Source: an uncultured Candidatus Melainabacteria bacterium (GTDB lineage Bacteria > Cyanobacteriota > Vampirovibrionia > Gastranaerophilales > Gastranaerophilaceae). From it: a stretch of 64,000 nucleotides of DNA. The stretch is from the NCBI GenBank assembly GCA_934757245.1, contig CAKVLH010000003.1, positions 159,698-223,697 of the forward strand. Direction: 5' to 3'. Under the pieces are notes generated by a model. The model saw only the letters and a program-made list of their open reading frames with translations. It made no database searches and was not told the DNA's origin. This document shows, one piece after another, positions 18,425 to 27,736 of the stretch; the stretch's first letter is position 1; the number at the start of each line of letters is the position of its first letter. A program made the position numbers and the translations under genes.

Positions 18425-18792
18425 CTTATAGTCTTACATTGAGGATGACTTGGCGTAAAAATTAGTCTAGTAGTCTTACCAATGTAGTCCTATAATGTTG
18501 TTTTGTTAATAACACCCTCTCCCTTTTACATCACACTTCCCAATTTGTAAGTTTAACTACTAGCTTGGAAGTGGGGCAGAAAACTCCCCCTAGGGGAGGG
18601 GATACCCAAAACTTGTAGTTTTACATTGAGGATGACCTGATATATAGAATTACTTTTGGAATTTTGCCAATGTCATCCGATAATGTGTTCTTTTCTTTTT
18701 GGTTACTTTTTCTTCTTGTAAGCTTGCTTAGAGAGGATGACTTGGTATTTAAAACCGTTCTGGTAGTCTTACTAATGTCATCCGACAGAATA
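18425..18792. repeat. Three copies of an imperfect palindrome, CATTGAGGATGAC...AATGTCATCC
   Basis: Copies lie at about 18425-18498, 18611-18685 and 18733-18792. Each has a left arm like TTACATTGAGGATGACTTGG, 25-35 variable bases, and a right arm like TCTTACCAATGTCATCC, so each can fold back on itself. The third copy is truncated at its left end. Confidence 0.75.
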
Positions 18793-18807
18793 TTAAAAGT
18801 CTTTTTG

Positions 18808-18833
18808 CCTACTTTTTCTTCAGAAAAAGTAGG
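18808..18833. repeat. Perfect hairpin immediately upstream of the glyS -10 box
   Basis: CCTACTTTTTC and GAAAAAGTAGG form an 11-bp stem with a TTCA loop. It ends 6 bases before a TATAAT box. A related half-site (GCCTACTTTTTTCTACTG) occurs near 18331. Confidence 0.85.
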
Positions 18834-18839
18834 TTGTGG

Positions 18840-18845
18840 TATAAT
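18840..18845 (+). promoter_or_regulatory. Probable -10 box for glyS
   Basis: TATAAT lies 30 bases before the glyS ATG. No good -35 hexamer is seen, because that position is occupied by the preceding hairpin. Confidence 0.55.
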
Positions 18846-18874
18846 GGATTTAAAAGAATTAATGGAGAACAAAC

Positions 18875-20863
18875 ATGAGTAAATATTTATTGGAAGTAGG
18901 TGTTGAAGAATTACCATACAAGTTTATTCCTATGGCGATTTCTCAACTCAAGAATGGTTTTGAAACATTTTTGAATAATAGTAACGTAGAGTTTGGCGAT
19001 GTTAAAGTTATGGCAACTCCAAGACGTTTGGCGGTAATTGTTAGCGGTTTGGTTGCTTCTCAACCTGATGTTGAAAAAGTTGTTAAAGGCCCTATTGCAA
19101 AGGTTGCGTTTGATGAGAATAAAAACTTAACTAAGGCTGGCGAAGGTTTTGCTAAGAAAAACGGCGTAAGCGCTAATGAACTTTATGTTGAGAATGATTA
19201 CCTTTATGCAAAGATTTCTATTAAGGGTAAAAATACTAAAGATTTATTGCAAGAAAACGTTCCTGTTATCTTTTCTAAACTTCAAGGCCCTCACTTCATG
19301 AGATGGGGAAATAACGATGTTAAGTTTTCTCGCCCTATTCGCTGGGTTCTTTCAATTATGGACGGCGAAGAAGTTAAGATTAGAATAATTGATAAAGATT
19401 CTTCTAATATGACTAACGGACATAGATTTTCTACCCAGAATATTGTTATTAACAATCCTGACGAGTATGTTCAAAAATTACGTGATGCTAAAGTTATTGT
19501 TGATCAAGACGAAAGAAAAGCTAAAATTGTTGAACTTACTAAGGCTGAAGCTGATAAGTTAGGCGCTGTAACTAAGATTTCTGATGATTTATTGGAAGAA
19601 GTTACTTTTATTTGCGAATATCCTGTGGCTGTAACTTGTAATTTTGATGAAGCATTTCTTACTATTCCTCAAGAAGTTGCGGTTACTGTAATGGAAACTC
19701 ACCAGAGATATTTTGCACTTTATACAAAGGAAGGCAAATTGATTAATAAATTCGTTACAATTACTAACTATATCGGTAATGAATTTGAAAATATCAAAGC
19801 CGGTAACTTGCGTGTAATTAAGGCAAGGTTGGATGACGCAGTATTTTTCTTTAATGAAGATACTAAAAAACCGCTTGAAGCTTATGTTGAAAACTTGAAG
19901 GGCATGACTTTCCAAAAAGGCATGGGTTCTGTTTATGATAAGACTCAGAGAATTGTAAAACTTTCTGAAAAAATTTCAGCTGAACTCGGAGTTAATAAGC
20001 CTTCAATTAAGCGTGCTGCAGAACTTTGTAAAGCTGATTTAGCTACAAACCTTGTGTTTGAGTTTACTGAACTTCAAGGCTTTATCGGTGCGGATTATGC
20101 AAGAGTTTCAGGCGAAGAAATTGGTGTTCAAGAAGGTATTAAAGAGCATTATTTCCCATTGAACGCTGATTCTGAAACAGCTAAGAGTATTGAAGGTCAA
20201 GTTGTTGGTATTGCAGATAAGATGGATACAATTTGCGCTGTGTTTGTAGCAGGCAAAAAACCTACGGGTTCATCAGACCCTCTTGGCGTAAGACGTGCAG
20301 CTTTGGGTGTTATCAAGACCGTTTTGGAACATGGTTTGAAATTGGATTTATCTAAACTTATTGATGAAACTTTGGCATTGTTGCCTGTTCAAGCTAATGT
20401 AAAAGCTGATGTTGAAGAATTTTTCGTTCAAAGATTAATTATTTTCTTGAATAGCGATTATTCTAAGAATGTTTTAGAAGCATGCTCTTCTGTTAATCCT
20501 TGCAAAGACCTTTGCGATTATGTTGAAAGAGTTAAGGCTGTTTCTGGTGGCGATGACGAAAAACTTCTTGAAAACGCAAATCGTGTTTTAAGAATTCTGA
20601 AAGAAGAAACAGGTAATGTTGATGAAAGCTTATTTGCTTTGGATGCTGAAAAAGACTTGTACAAGGCAGCTCAGGAAATCAAGTTTAATGGAGATTATAA
20701 AAAATACTTGTCAGATTTAACTCAAATCAATCCTGTAGTAACAAAATTCTTTGATGACGTTTTGGTTATGGATAAGGACGAAAAGGTTAAAAATAATAGA
20801 CTTGCACTCTTGAACACTTTGAAAAATAAGTATATAATATTAACAGACTTTTCTAAATTGTAA
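18875..20863 (+). CDS. glyS: Glycyl-tRNA synthetase beta subunit
   Basis: GlyS is the tRNA-binding subunit of the bacterial alpha2beta2 glycyl-tRNA synthetase. The 662-residue length is typical. Family segments seen are LLEVGVEELPYKFIP at the N-terminus, TPRRLAVIV, the KGP motif, FSRPIRWVLS, ETHQRYFALY, GSSDPLGVRRAALGV near 470, and the C-terminal anticodon-binding DALR-like region ending NRLALLNTL. GGAGA lies 7 bases before the ATG. The alpha subunit gene glyQ is not in this window. Confidence 0.95.
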   Translation: MSKYLLEVGVEELPYKFIPMAISQLKNGFETFLNNSNVEFGDVKVMATPRRLAVIVSGLVASQPDVEKVVKGPIAKVAFDENKNLTKAGEGFAKKNGVSANELYVENDYLYAKISIKGKNTKDLLQENVPVIFSKLQGPHFMRWGNNDVKFSRPIRWVLSIMDGEEVKIRIIDKDSSNMTNGHRFSTQNIVINNPDEYVQKLRDAKVIVDQDERKAKIVELTKAEADKLGAVTKISDDLLEEVTFICEYPVAVTCNFDEAFLTIPQEVAVTVMETHQRYFALYTKEGKLINKFVTITNYIGNEFENIKAGNLRVIKARLDDAVFFFNEDTKKPLEAYVENLKGMTFQKGMGSVYDKTQRIVKLSEKISAELGVNKPSIKRAAELCKADLATNLVFEFTELQGFIGADYARVSGEEIGVQEGIKEHYFPLNADSETAKSIEGQVVGIADKMDTICAVFVAGKKPTGSSDPLGVRRAALGVIKTVLEHGLKLDLSKLIDETLALLPVQANVKADVEEFFVQRLIIFLNSDYSKNVLEACSSVNPCKDLCDYVERVKAVSGGDDEKLLENANRVLRILKEETGNVDESLFALDAEKDLYKAAQEIKFNGDYKKYLSDLTQINPVVTKFFDDVLVMDKDEKVKNNRLALLNTLKNKYIILTDFSKL

Positions 20864-20962
20864 AAATTTGTAACAACTTATAAAAAAGAAGTCAATTTTT
20901 TCTTTTAGGAGACTTTATACATATACAAAGTGAAGGTAGTAAAAATAAATAAAGAGGTCGTT

Positions 20963-21262
20963 ATGTTCAACCTAAAGTTTTTGAAATCACTAAAACAAGT
21001 ATTAGATTCACGAACAAATTTGTTAACATTTTCAAGCGCTCAAAGACAAGCGAATGAAGATTATATAACATCGCTCTCATCCGCAGAGCTTAAAATAAAA
21101 TCTGACGAACAAAGGCTGGAAGCAATGGTCAGACAACAATTAAAAGAAGAATTTCCGAATATAGAAAAGAGTTCTTCTTACGACTTATTGGTTGATGCAG
21201 TCATCCATAACTACAAGTCAAAACAGCTTCAGGCCACAGACAACGCCGAAATTAATGAATAG
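20963..21262 (+). CDS. Small helical hypothetical protein
   Basis: The start at MFNLKFLKSLK is chosen because AGAGG lies 5 bases before it; an upstream GTG at 20930 has no such support. The 99-residue protein is helical and charged (LSSAELKIKSDEQRLEAMVRQQLKEEF split across the middle third) and has no membrane segment. No family is recognised. A strong terminator follows. Confidence 0.6.
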   Translation: MFNLKFLKSLKQVLDSRTNLLTFSSAQRQANEDYITSLSSAELKIKSDEQRLEAMVRQQLKEEFPNIEKSSSYDLLVDAVIHNYKSKQLQATDNAEINE

Positions 21263-21283
21263 TTGTCAATGTTTATTACACAC

Positions 21284-21317
21284 AAAAATGTCATCAGTTT
21301 TAACTGATGACATTTTT
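21284..21317 (+). terminator. Intrinsic terminator
   Basis: AAAAATGTCATCAGTT pairs with AACTGATGACATTTTT, closing a near-perfect stem with a T-run. Confidence 0.9.
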
Positions 21318-21349
21318 ATTTGAATTCTATTTTGTGATAAGATTTGAAT

Positions 21350-21679
21350 ATGAAAGTAATTGGCAAAATAATATTTTTTATATTCTTCTTTCTTGTTTCT
21401 TTTACAAATATTGGAAATGATGTAGAAGCTTGCCAACAACAAATTTCTATTTCTAATCACAAATCGGCAAGGCATTATACATTAGAAAATGAGATAGATG
21501 AAAGTTTTATTGCGATTCCGTCAAATATTCAAACTAAAACATTTAGTGCTGATTTAGATGATATTGGACAATCAAGTTTTGCACAAAAATACTATTTTAA
21601 AAATAATAAAATTTTAAATAAACAATATCATGCAATTTCCTTTTTGTATAAAACGGAAGTTTTCCCAAACGCTCCGTAG
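21350..21679 (+). CDS. Small exported hypothetical protein
   Basis: The 109-residue protein begins MKVIGKIIFFIFFFLVSF, a hydrophobic signal-peptide-like segment ending near ...VEAC, where a lipoprotein-type Cys at about 28 is possible but the lipobox is poor. The rest is polar with no recognised domain. It ends about 45 bp before the permease gene and may be expressed with it. Confidence 0.55.
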   Translation: MKVIGKIIFFIFFFLVSFTNIGNDVEACQQQISISNHKSARHYTLENEIDESFIAIPSNIQTKTFSADLDDIGQSSFAQKYYFKNNKILNKQYHAISFLYKTEVFPNAP

Positions 21680-21724
21680 TTCTGTAGTTATACATTAGTA
21701 CGAATATGAAGAAAAGGAGATATT

Positions 21725-23047
21725 ATGGAATTTATACAGAATTTCGTATCAGCTCATAATGTGCTGATATCGGCAGGAATATTAATTCTTGCATACATTT
21801 TTATTGCAATGGAAAAAATACCAAAAGTTACAATCGCGCTTTTAGGTGCAGGTATTACTATAATACTTGGACTTGTTAGTCAAGCGAAAATGGCTGATGG
21901 TGTTTTAAATCCGCACTATTTCGTAAACTTTATAGATTTTAACGTAATCTTTTTGCTTGTTTCTATGATGATTATCGTTAATATCACAACAAGAAGTGGT
22001 GTTTTTAGTTATTTAGCAAACGAATTAATGAAAGCAACAAAGGGACATCCTGTTCTTATTCTTATGTCATTGGGTGTCTTTACAGCGGTAGTTAGTGCTT
22101 TCCTAGATAATGTAACAACTGTAATTCTAATTATGCCAATTACATTTGCTATTGCCAGAAAACTTGATATAGACCCAATTCCATTTCTTTTAACAGAAAT
22201 CTTTGCGTCAAATATTGGTGGTACTGCAACTCTAATCGGTGATCCTCCAAACATTATTATTGGTAGTGCAGCCGGATTTTCTTTCATGGATTTTTTGAAT
22301 AATTTAACAGGCGTAGTTTTAATAATACTTTTTTCTGTTATAGCTTGCTTAGCATTAATATTTAAATCTAAACTTCATGCTGATGAAGAAAAAATGAAAG
22401 AAATTTCAGAGTTGGATAATTCAAAAACAATTACCGATAAGAACTTGATGATACGCTCAATGCTTGTTTTAGGACTTGTAATTTTGGGCTTTGTAACTCA
22501 CGATATTACTCATATTGAAACTTGTGTCGCTGCAATGCTTGGCGCGAGCGTTCTTTTATTATTTGAAAGACCAACAGATATCCTTAAAGATGTAGAATGG
22601 AATACTATTTTCTTCTTTATCGGTTTGTTTATCATAATTGGTGGTGTTGAAGCTTCCGGTGGCATCAAATTAATGGCGGAATGGATATTGAAAGTTACTC
22701 AAGGTTCACAAGAAGCAACTTCTATGCTTATTTTGTGGGGTTCAGGTATTATTTCCGGTATTATTGATAACATTCCATATACAGCGACAATGTCTCCTAT
22801 GTTGGTTGAAATTCAAAGAACAATGGGTGCTACTTATACAACTCCGCTTTGGTGGAGCTTATCATTGGGAGCATGCTTAGGCGGAAACCTAACAATAATT
22901 GGCGCTGCTGCTAACGTTATTGTTTCTGAAAATGCTGCAAAAGAAGGACATCCAATCGCATTTATGAGATTCATGAAATATGGTGTTGCGGTAGTTGCAA
23001 TATCATTGATTATCAGCACAATTTACATTAATCTTAAATTCATTTAA
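21725..23047 (+). CDS. NhaD/ArsB-type (ion transporter superfamily) permease
   Basis: This 440-residue integral membrane protein has about 11 hydrophobic helices. Segments typical of the NhaD/ArsB/SLC13 group are AFLDNVTTVILIMPITF, GGTATLIGDPPNIIIGSAAGF, and in the second half IISGIIDNIPYTATMSPM and LGGNLTIIGAAANVI. The twin DN.. and G.GPPN/GAAN motifs are the inverted-repeat substrate sites. Na+/H+ exchange is the likeliest activity, but arsenite or anion transport cannot be excluded. AAGGAG lies upstream of the ATG. Confidence 0.8.
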   Translation: MEFIQNFVSAHNVLISAGILILAYIFIAMEKIPKVTIALLGAGITIILGLVSQAKMADGVLNPHYFVNFIDFNVIFLLVSMMIIVNITTRSGVFSYLANELMKATKGHPVLILMSLGVFTAVVSAFLDNVTTVILIMPITFAIARKLDIDPIPFLLTEIFASNIGGTATLIGDPPNIIIGSAAGFSFMDFLNNLTGVVLIILFSVIACLALIFKSKLHADEEKMKEISELDNSKTITDKNLMIRSMLVLGLVILGFVTHDITHIETCVAAMLGASVLLLFERPTDILKDVEWNTIFFFIGLFIIIGGVEASGGIKLMAEWILKVTQGSQEATSMLILWGSGIISGIIDNIPYTATMSPMLVEIQRTMGATYTTPLWWSLSLGACLGGNLTIIGAAANVIVSENAAKEGHPIAFMRFMKYGVAVVAISLIISTIYINLKFI

Positions 23048-23062
23048 GATTTTATTCATTAT

Positions 23063-23103
23063 AAAAAAATACTCTATGAATCTTTTTCATAGAGTATTTT
23101 TTA
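23063..23103. terminator. Bidirectional terminator
   Basis: AAAAAAATACTCTATGA pairs with TCATAGAGTATTTTTT between the convergent permease and uracil-DNA glycosylase genes. Confidence 0.9.
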
Positions 23104-23697
23104 TAGTTTATCAAGTTCTTTTTTTATTTCTTGAATATCTTGCCACATAAGCCATTTGGGACTGCCTTTAGTTCGAGCATCATTTCTAAGTAAATAAGAG
23201 GGATGAAAAATTGGCATGAGCTTTGCTCCATGGACTTTGTCATCACCATTAAACCATTTACCTCTAATTCTGGTAATTCCGCCAATATCGCCTAAAATTG
23301 ATTGCACAGCGACATTACCACAAAGTAGAATTATTTTTGGCTGAATAATATCAATCTGTGCTTTTAAATATTCCCAGCAAGCTTCTTTCTCATCTGGCAA
23401 AGGGTTACGGTTTTCCGGTGGACGGCACTTAATGGTATTGCAGATATAAACATCGCGTTTTCGAGTTAAACCGACTGACTCAAAAATCCTATCCAAAAGC
23501 TGTCCGGCTTTTCCAACAAAAGGTTTTCCCTGTTTATCTTCATTAAACCCTGGAGCTTCTCCGATTAGCATAAGTTTAGGGTTAGGAACGCCGTCTTCAA
23601 AAACAACATTTGTACGAGTTTCTCCCAAAGGACACTTATGGCATGCTAAACATTTTTGTTTAATTGTTGCTAGTTCGTCGTACACTTTTTGCTCCAC
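23101..23697 (-). CDS. Uracil-DNA glycosylase, family 4 (iron-sulfur type)
   Basis: Family-4 UDGs remove uracil from DNA at the start of base excision repair and carry a 4Fe-4S cluster. The 198-residue protein shows CLACHKCPLG (first cluster Cys pair), the active-site GEAPGFNEDKQGKPFVG, NTIKCRPPENRNP (third Cys), and the HPSYLLRN motif near the C-terminus. The fourth Cys is in EACWEYL. All catalytic and cluster residues are present. Confidence 0.92.
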   Translation of the reverse strand: MEQKVYDELATIKQKCLACHKCPLGETRTNVVFEDGVPNPKLMLIGEAPGFNEDKQGKPFVGKAGQLLDRIFESVGLTRKRDVYICNTIKCRPPENRNPLPDEKEACWEYLKAQIDIIQPKIILLCGNVAVQSILGDIGGITRIRGKWFNGDDKVHGAKLMPIFHPSYLLRNDARTKGSPKWLMWQDIQEIKKELDKL

Positions 23698-23724
23698 TAC
23701 TATTGTTCTTTGTGATAATTTTTT

Positions 23725-23860
23725 GGGTAGTTGACAGTTGAAAGTGGAGAGTTTGCAGTTATTTAAGAGAATATTTTAAATAAAATCTGCTTAATATTAA
23801 ACATACATAACCATAAAAAAATTTAATGCAACTATCAACTTTCCACTTTCAACTCAACCG
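23725..23860. repeat. Long inverted repeat AGTTGACAGTTGAAAGTGG
   Basis: The left arm GTTGACAGTTGAAAGTGGAG and right arm CTTTCCACTTTCAACTCAAC are near reverse complements separated by about 70 AT-rich bases. A single arm of the same sequence lies at about 12013-12048. Confidence 0.85.
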
Positions 23861-23890
23861 AAACTTTGCGCCTACAACACCCATTTGCAA

Positions 23891-25567
23891 TTAAGCTTGT
23901 ATCAACTCCTTAACCTTATTTCTCTGAACAGTTGCTTTTTTTGTTCTAGGCAAAGCTTGTTTAAGAACATTGACATTGATTGGACGTTTGTATGGAGTTA
24001 AGCGTTGAGAAAGTCGCTTAACTTCGTTTTTCATCATCTTATCCAAAGTCGCGTCATCATATTTTGCTTTAAGTTCTTCTGTTGGAACGACAACAGCAGC
24101 AATATCTTCTGTACCGTCTTTTGCGCCACCTTCACGAGATACGCCGAATACACAAACTTCAGCAAACAAATCGCTTTTCTCTAAAACAGCTTCAACTTCT
24201 TCCGGAAATACCTTTTTACCACCTGAAAGTACAATCATATTCTTCAAACGACCTGTAATGTAAACCCTTCCTTGTTCATCAATTCTAGCTTTATCACCAG
24301 TGTGGAACCAACCATCTTCATCAATTGCTTGTGCTGTTAATTCCGGTTGATTATGATATCCCTTCATTACAGAAGGACCTTTTAAAAGTAATTCTCCAGA
24401 TTCTTTGTCGATTTTTGCTTCATAACTTGGCAATGGTTTACCAACAGAACGTAAATCTCTATGACGTTCCACATTCACAGTTACAATTGGACTTGTTTCT
24501 GTTAAACCATAAACTTCATACACTTGAATGCCGACTCTTTGAAAGAATTTTGCAACGCTTAAGTCAAGCGGCGCACCGCCAGACATGCAACCCTTGAAAG
24601 CTCCACCAAAGCAGTTATGTATTTTTCTGAACATAATTTTCTTCATCCATATAAAAGGAATGAATTTTGCAAAATGGTAAAGAATAGGAAACATTTTTTG
24701 AGAGAATTTAGATGTATTCTTCATTTCAGCTTCCAAACCTGTTTTAAGCAACTTTAAGAATGCCGGAACAACAATCATGAAATTAATTTTTCTATCGCGC
24801 ATAATGTTCAAAATATCTTTTGGCTTCAAATTATGCGTATAATATACAGAAAAACCTAAGTTTAAGAAAGTCGTAAACCCAACTGTCATTTCAAACAAAT
24901 GGTTCATTGGAAGAATTGATAGAATTCTAACATCACCTTTTGGTGGCAAAATTTTATCAAATGCAACCTTCAAATCGTTCAACTGCGCAAGCATATTTCC
25001 AAATGTTGTTTCAACGCCTTTTGGTTTGCCGGTAGTGCCAGATGTATAGATAATAAACACAGTTGATTTTCTAGAACGATGATGCCATTTGCAAGTATAG
25101 TTATTTGGAATCGTATAAATACTTTGCAAATCATCATTTACCGGGTGTTCGTCCATTACAATAATGTGTTTCAATGACGGAATCATTTTTTGTAATTCTA
25201 AAGCTTTATCTATATAAGTTTGTGATACAAGCATTACAGAAGGCAAGCAGTCTGAAAGGATTGATTGAAGTTCATATTTTGTTAACTTAATATCCAAAGG
25301 AACTGTGATTAAACCTGAAATTACAGACGCAAAAACGCAAGCGCCATATTCCGGTTTTGATTCTGATAGGATTGCAAGTTTTTCGCCTTTTTGAAGCCCC
25401 AAATCGTTCATTAAATATGCAGCAAGTCTTCTGGACATCAAGCCCAAACCGTCATAAGTAAGCTCTTTCCAACCAAATTGAGTCTTCATGCCTAAAGCAA
25501 TTTTACGTGAATAATTGTTTGTTCTATCTTCTAATAACGACAATACGTTGCTTTCACGTTCCTTCAT
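23891..25567 (-). CDS. AMP-forming acyl-CoA/acyl-acid synthetase
   Basis: This is an ANL-superfamily enzyme of 558 residues. It shows IIYTSGTTGKPKGVE (P-loop-like A3), YGLTETSPIVTV (A5), GYHNQPELTAQAIDEDG then WFHTGDKARID (A7), and GRLKNMIVLSGGKKVFPEEVE (A8). Long-chain fatty acid activation is the likeliest role. At the C-terminus the A10 segment reads LPRTKKATVQR, where the family expects T-x-x-G-K-x-x-R; the catalytic Lys position appears to be Thr, although neighbouring Lys residues could substitute. AGGAGG lies 5 bases before the ATG. It is monocistronic. Confidence 0.85.
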   Translation of the reverse strand: MKERESNVLSLLEDRTNNYSRKIALGMKTQFGWKELTYDGLGLMSRRLAAYLMNDLGLQKGEKLAILSESKPEYGACVFASVISGLITVPLDIKLTKYELQSILSDCLPSVMLVSQTYIDKALELQKMIPSLKHIIVMDEHPVNDDLQSIYTIPNNYTCKWHHRSRKSTVFIIYTSGTTGKPKGVETTFGNMLAQLNDLKVAFDKILPPKGDVRILSILPMNHLFEMTVGFTTFLNLGFSVYYTHNLKPKDILNIMRDRKINFMIVVPAFLKLLKTGLEAEMKNTSKFSQKMFPILYHFAKFIPFIWMKKIMFRKIHNCFGGAFKGCMSGGAPLDLSVAKFFQRVGIQVYEVYGLTETSPIVTVNVERHRDLRSVGKPLPSYEAKIDKESGELLLKGPSVMKGYHNQPELTAQAIDEDGWFHTGDKARIDEQGRVYITGRLKNMIVLSGGKKVFPEEVEAVLEKSDLFAEVCVFGVSREGGAKDGTEDIAAVVVPTEELKAKYDDATLDKMMKNEVKRLSQRLTPYKRPINVNVLKQALPRTKKATVQRNKVKELIQA

Positions 25568-25727
25568 ACAATCCTCCTAACCATTAGCCTCTTAGATATA
25601 AGTATTATACCAAATCATATAAAAACAGACTATAATTCTTAATAAAAATTTATATTTTAAATACGCCAACTTAAAATAGCGGATTTTCTAAGTTAACTTA
25701 AATTTTCGTTTGTGTTAAACTAGTCTT

Positions 25728-27632
25728 ATGAGTGGAAATTATGTACCATTATACCGAAAATACCGTCCGCAAACGCTCGACAAGCTTGTAGGTCAGGAGC
25801 ATATCAAGAAAACACTTACAAGTGCAATAGAGCTTGGTAAAATTGCGCATGCGTTTTTGTTTACAGGACCACGTGGTACAGGTAAAACTTCCACAGCAAG
25901 AATTCTTGCAAAATCTTTGAACTGCAAAAACGGCCCGACGATTCACCCTTGTGGAGAGTGTGAAAGCTGTTTAGACATTATGAATTCTGTGCCAATCGAC
26001 GTTATAGAAATTGACGCGGCAAGTAATAGAAAAGTTGAAGATACGCAAAGTATTCTGGAAAAAATCCAGTACGTACCAGTTCACGGTAAATACAAGATTT
26101 ATATTATCGATGAAGTCCACATGTTAACAAACCATGCTTTTAACGCATTATTAAAAACATTGGAAGAACCGCCGGAAAACGTTATCTTTATACTTGCAAC
26201 AACGGAAGTTCATAAGGTTTTAGATACGATTAAGAGTCGCTGTCAAAGATTCGATTTTAGAAGAATTACGACCGATGATATCGTAAAACATTTGAGATAT
26301 ATTTCGAATGAAGAAAAAATTAACATTTCCGATGACGCGTTATTTACAATTGCTAAAAACTCTGCCGGTGGTATGCGTGATAGTATCTCGCTTTTAGACC
26401 AATTAAGCTTGTTAGGCGTTTCAAAAGAAATTACGTCAGAAGATGTTAATGCCGTTTTAGGCAGAATTTCGTTTGATGTTTTGAATAAATTAAGCGACAA
26501 AATAATTTCTTCATCTCCTAATGATGCGATAGAAATATTAAATGATATCTACAATTCCGGTAACGAACCTTTGCAGATTTTGACAAACTTGTCTGAATAT
26601 TTTAAAAATCTGCTTATTGTAAAAAACTGTAAGCCGGATTTGTTGAGCGAACTTACAGGACTAAACGAAGCTCAAATAGCGGAATTAAGTAAACAAAAAG
26701 AAGCTTTAGAAACTCAGCAGATTGTTTTCTTGCTAGAGAGAATCACATATTATATTAAAGAAGTTAAATTAGCTTCAAACCAGCATTTGTGGTTGGAAGT
26801 CGGTATGATTGATTTAGCAAATATGAGTGAAAATTCTACGCTTTTAGATTTGCAAAATCGTGTTAAAGCACTTGAAGGTGGTAATTTCACTCCGGTTGCG
26901 CGTCCACAACCTATTTCACATGTAACTCGTCCGGCTCCAATTCCTGTTGCTGAAACCAGACCTTCTGTTCAGTCTGCTCAAGAAGTTGAAACACGACAAG
27001 AAATGAAACAAGAAGTAAGGCAAGAAGTGTCGCACACTTCTCAAGCTCCACAAACGCAACAGGTGGAAGAATTTACACCTCCGCCAATGTCGCAAAAACC
27101 TAGCGGAAACGATATTCAATCTTTATGGAAAGCGCTTTTGATGAATGTTAAAAGTCCTTCAACTAAAGCATTGCTAAATTTGGCAACCCCTGTAAAAATT
27201 GCTCCAGATGGAGTTATTATTACATTTAAGAACGAGAAATTAGTAGCTCAAATTAATGATACTAATAAGAAACAAATGCTTGAAGAGGCTGCTAGTCTTA
27301 TGTTTGATTCTAATGTGTCGGTTATGGTAAGACTTCCGCAGGGAGGAGATAGCGAAATTACAGCTGAGTCTGTAAAAAAAAACTTTAAAATAGCGACACC
27401 TCAGCCTGTTCCACAAACACCCCCTCCACCTCAACCAACTGCGCCAACTCCGCAAGTGAAACAAGTGGAAGTTCCAAAACAAGTTGCTCCACAAAAAGTG
27501 AAAGAACAAGCACGACTTCAGAATACGAATGATGAGCAATCTGTTCCAAAAACTGAAAAGGAAAAGGAACGCTTAGAATCTGACCAAGAAAAAATGATAA
27601 TGGAACTATTTGACGGCAAATATATAGAATAA
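25728..27632 (+). CDS. dnaX: DNA polymerase III subunit tau/gamma
   Basis: DnaX is the clamp-loader ATPase. The 634-residue product has Walker A GPRGTGKTS (47-55), the zinc module C66, C75, C78, C81, the DEVHML Walker B and LEEPPENVIFILATTE, then sensor motif SRCQRF. Beyond about 380 the tail is Pro/Gln/Glu-rich with repeated TPPPPQP-like stretches, as in tau. An A9 run at codons 550-552 could generate a shorter gamma form (see the separate entry). Confidence 0.95.
   Translation: MSGNYVPLYRKYRPQTLDKLVGQEHIKKTLTSAIELGKIAHAFLFTGPRGTGKTSTARILAKSLNCKNGPTIHPCGECESCLDIMNSVPIDVIEIDAASNRKVEDTQSILEKIQYVPVHGKYKIYIIDEVHMLTNHAFNALLKTLEEPPENVIFILATTEVHKVLDTIKSRCQRFDFRRITTDDIVKHLRYISNEEKINISDDALFTIAKNSAGGMRDSISLLDQLSLLGVSKEITSEDVNAVLGRISFDVLNKLSDKIISSSPNDAIEILNDIYNSGNEPLQILTNLSEYFKNLLIVKNCKPDLLSELTGLNEAQIAELSKQKEALETQQIVFLLERITYYIKEVKLASNQHLWLEVGMIDLANMSENSTLLDLQNRVKALEGGNFTPVARPQPISHVTRPAPIPVAETRPSVQSAQEVETRQEMKQEVRQEVSHTSQAPQTQQVEEFTPPPMSQKPSGNDIQSLWKALLMNVKSPSTKALLNLATPVKIAPDGVIITFKNEKLVAQINDTNKKQMLEEAASLMFDSNVSVMVRLPQGGDSEITAESVKKNFKIATPQPVPQTPPPPQPTAPTPQVKQVEVPKQVAPQKVKEQARLQNTNDEQSVPKTEKEKERLESDQEKMIMELFDGKYIE
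27374..27388 (+). other. A9 slippage-like site in dnaX, with stops in both alternative frames
   Basis: Nine consecutive A residues (27374-27382) follow GT. A shift of -1 reads AAA CTT TAA, ending at 27388. A shift of +1 reads ACT TTA AAA TAG, ending at 27393. Thermus dnaX makes gamma by transcriptional slippage on an A9 run, so the same is possible here. The product would be about 553 residues. Confidence 0.5.
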
Positions 27633-27736
27633 GATTTTTGCTTGATTTCTTCTTGATTGTTTTTTAATTTTGAGGTAATATTAAAGAATATTCACAAATC
27701 GTAGTGGTAAATTTGAAATAAAATAAAGGGATTTGT

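Larger units (their letters stand above)
18066..18860. other. Gene-free 0.8-kb gap packed with palindromic repeats
   Basis: No ORF is supportable. From left to right it holds a CATTCTGAAG...CTGAAGAATCC motif (18242-18281), a CCCCTCACCCC...GGGGCGAGGGG hairpin (about 18376-18416), three copies of a TTACATTGAGGATGAC...CAATGTCATCC element, a CCCTCTCCC...CTCCCCCTAGGGGAGGGG block (about 18512-18603), and a hairpin just before the glyS promoter. Confidence 0.8.
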
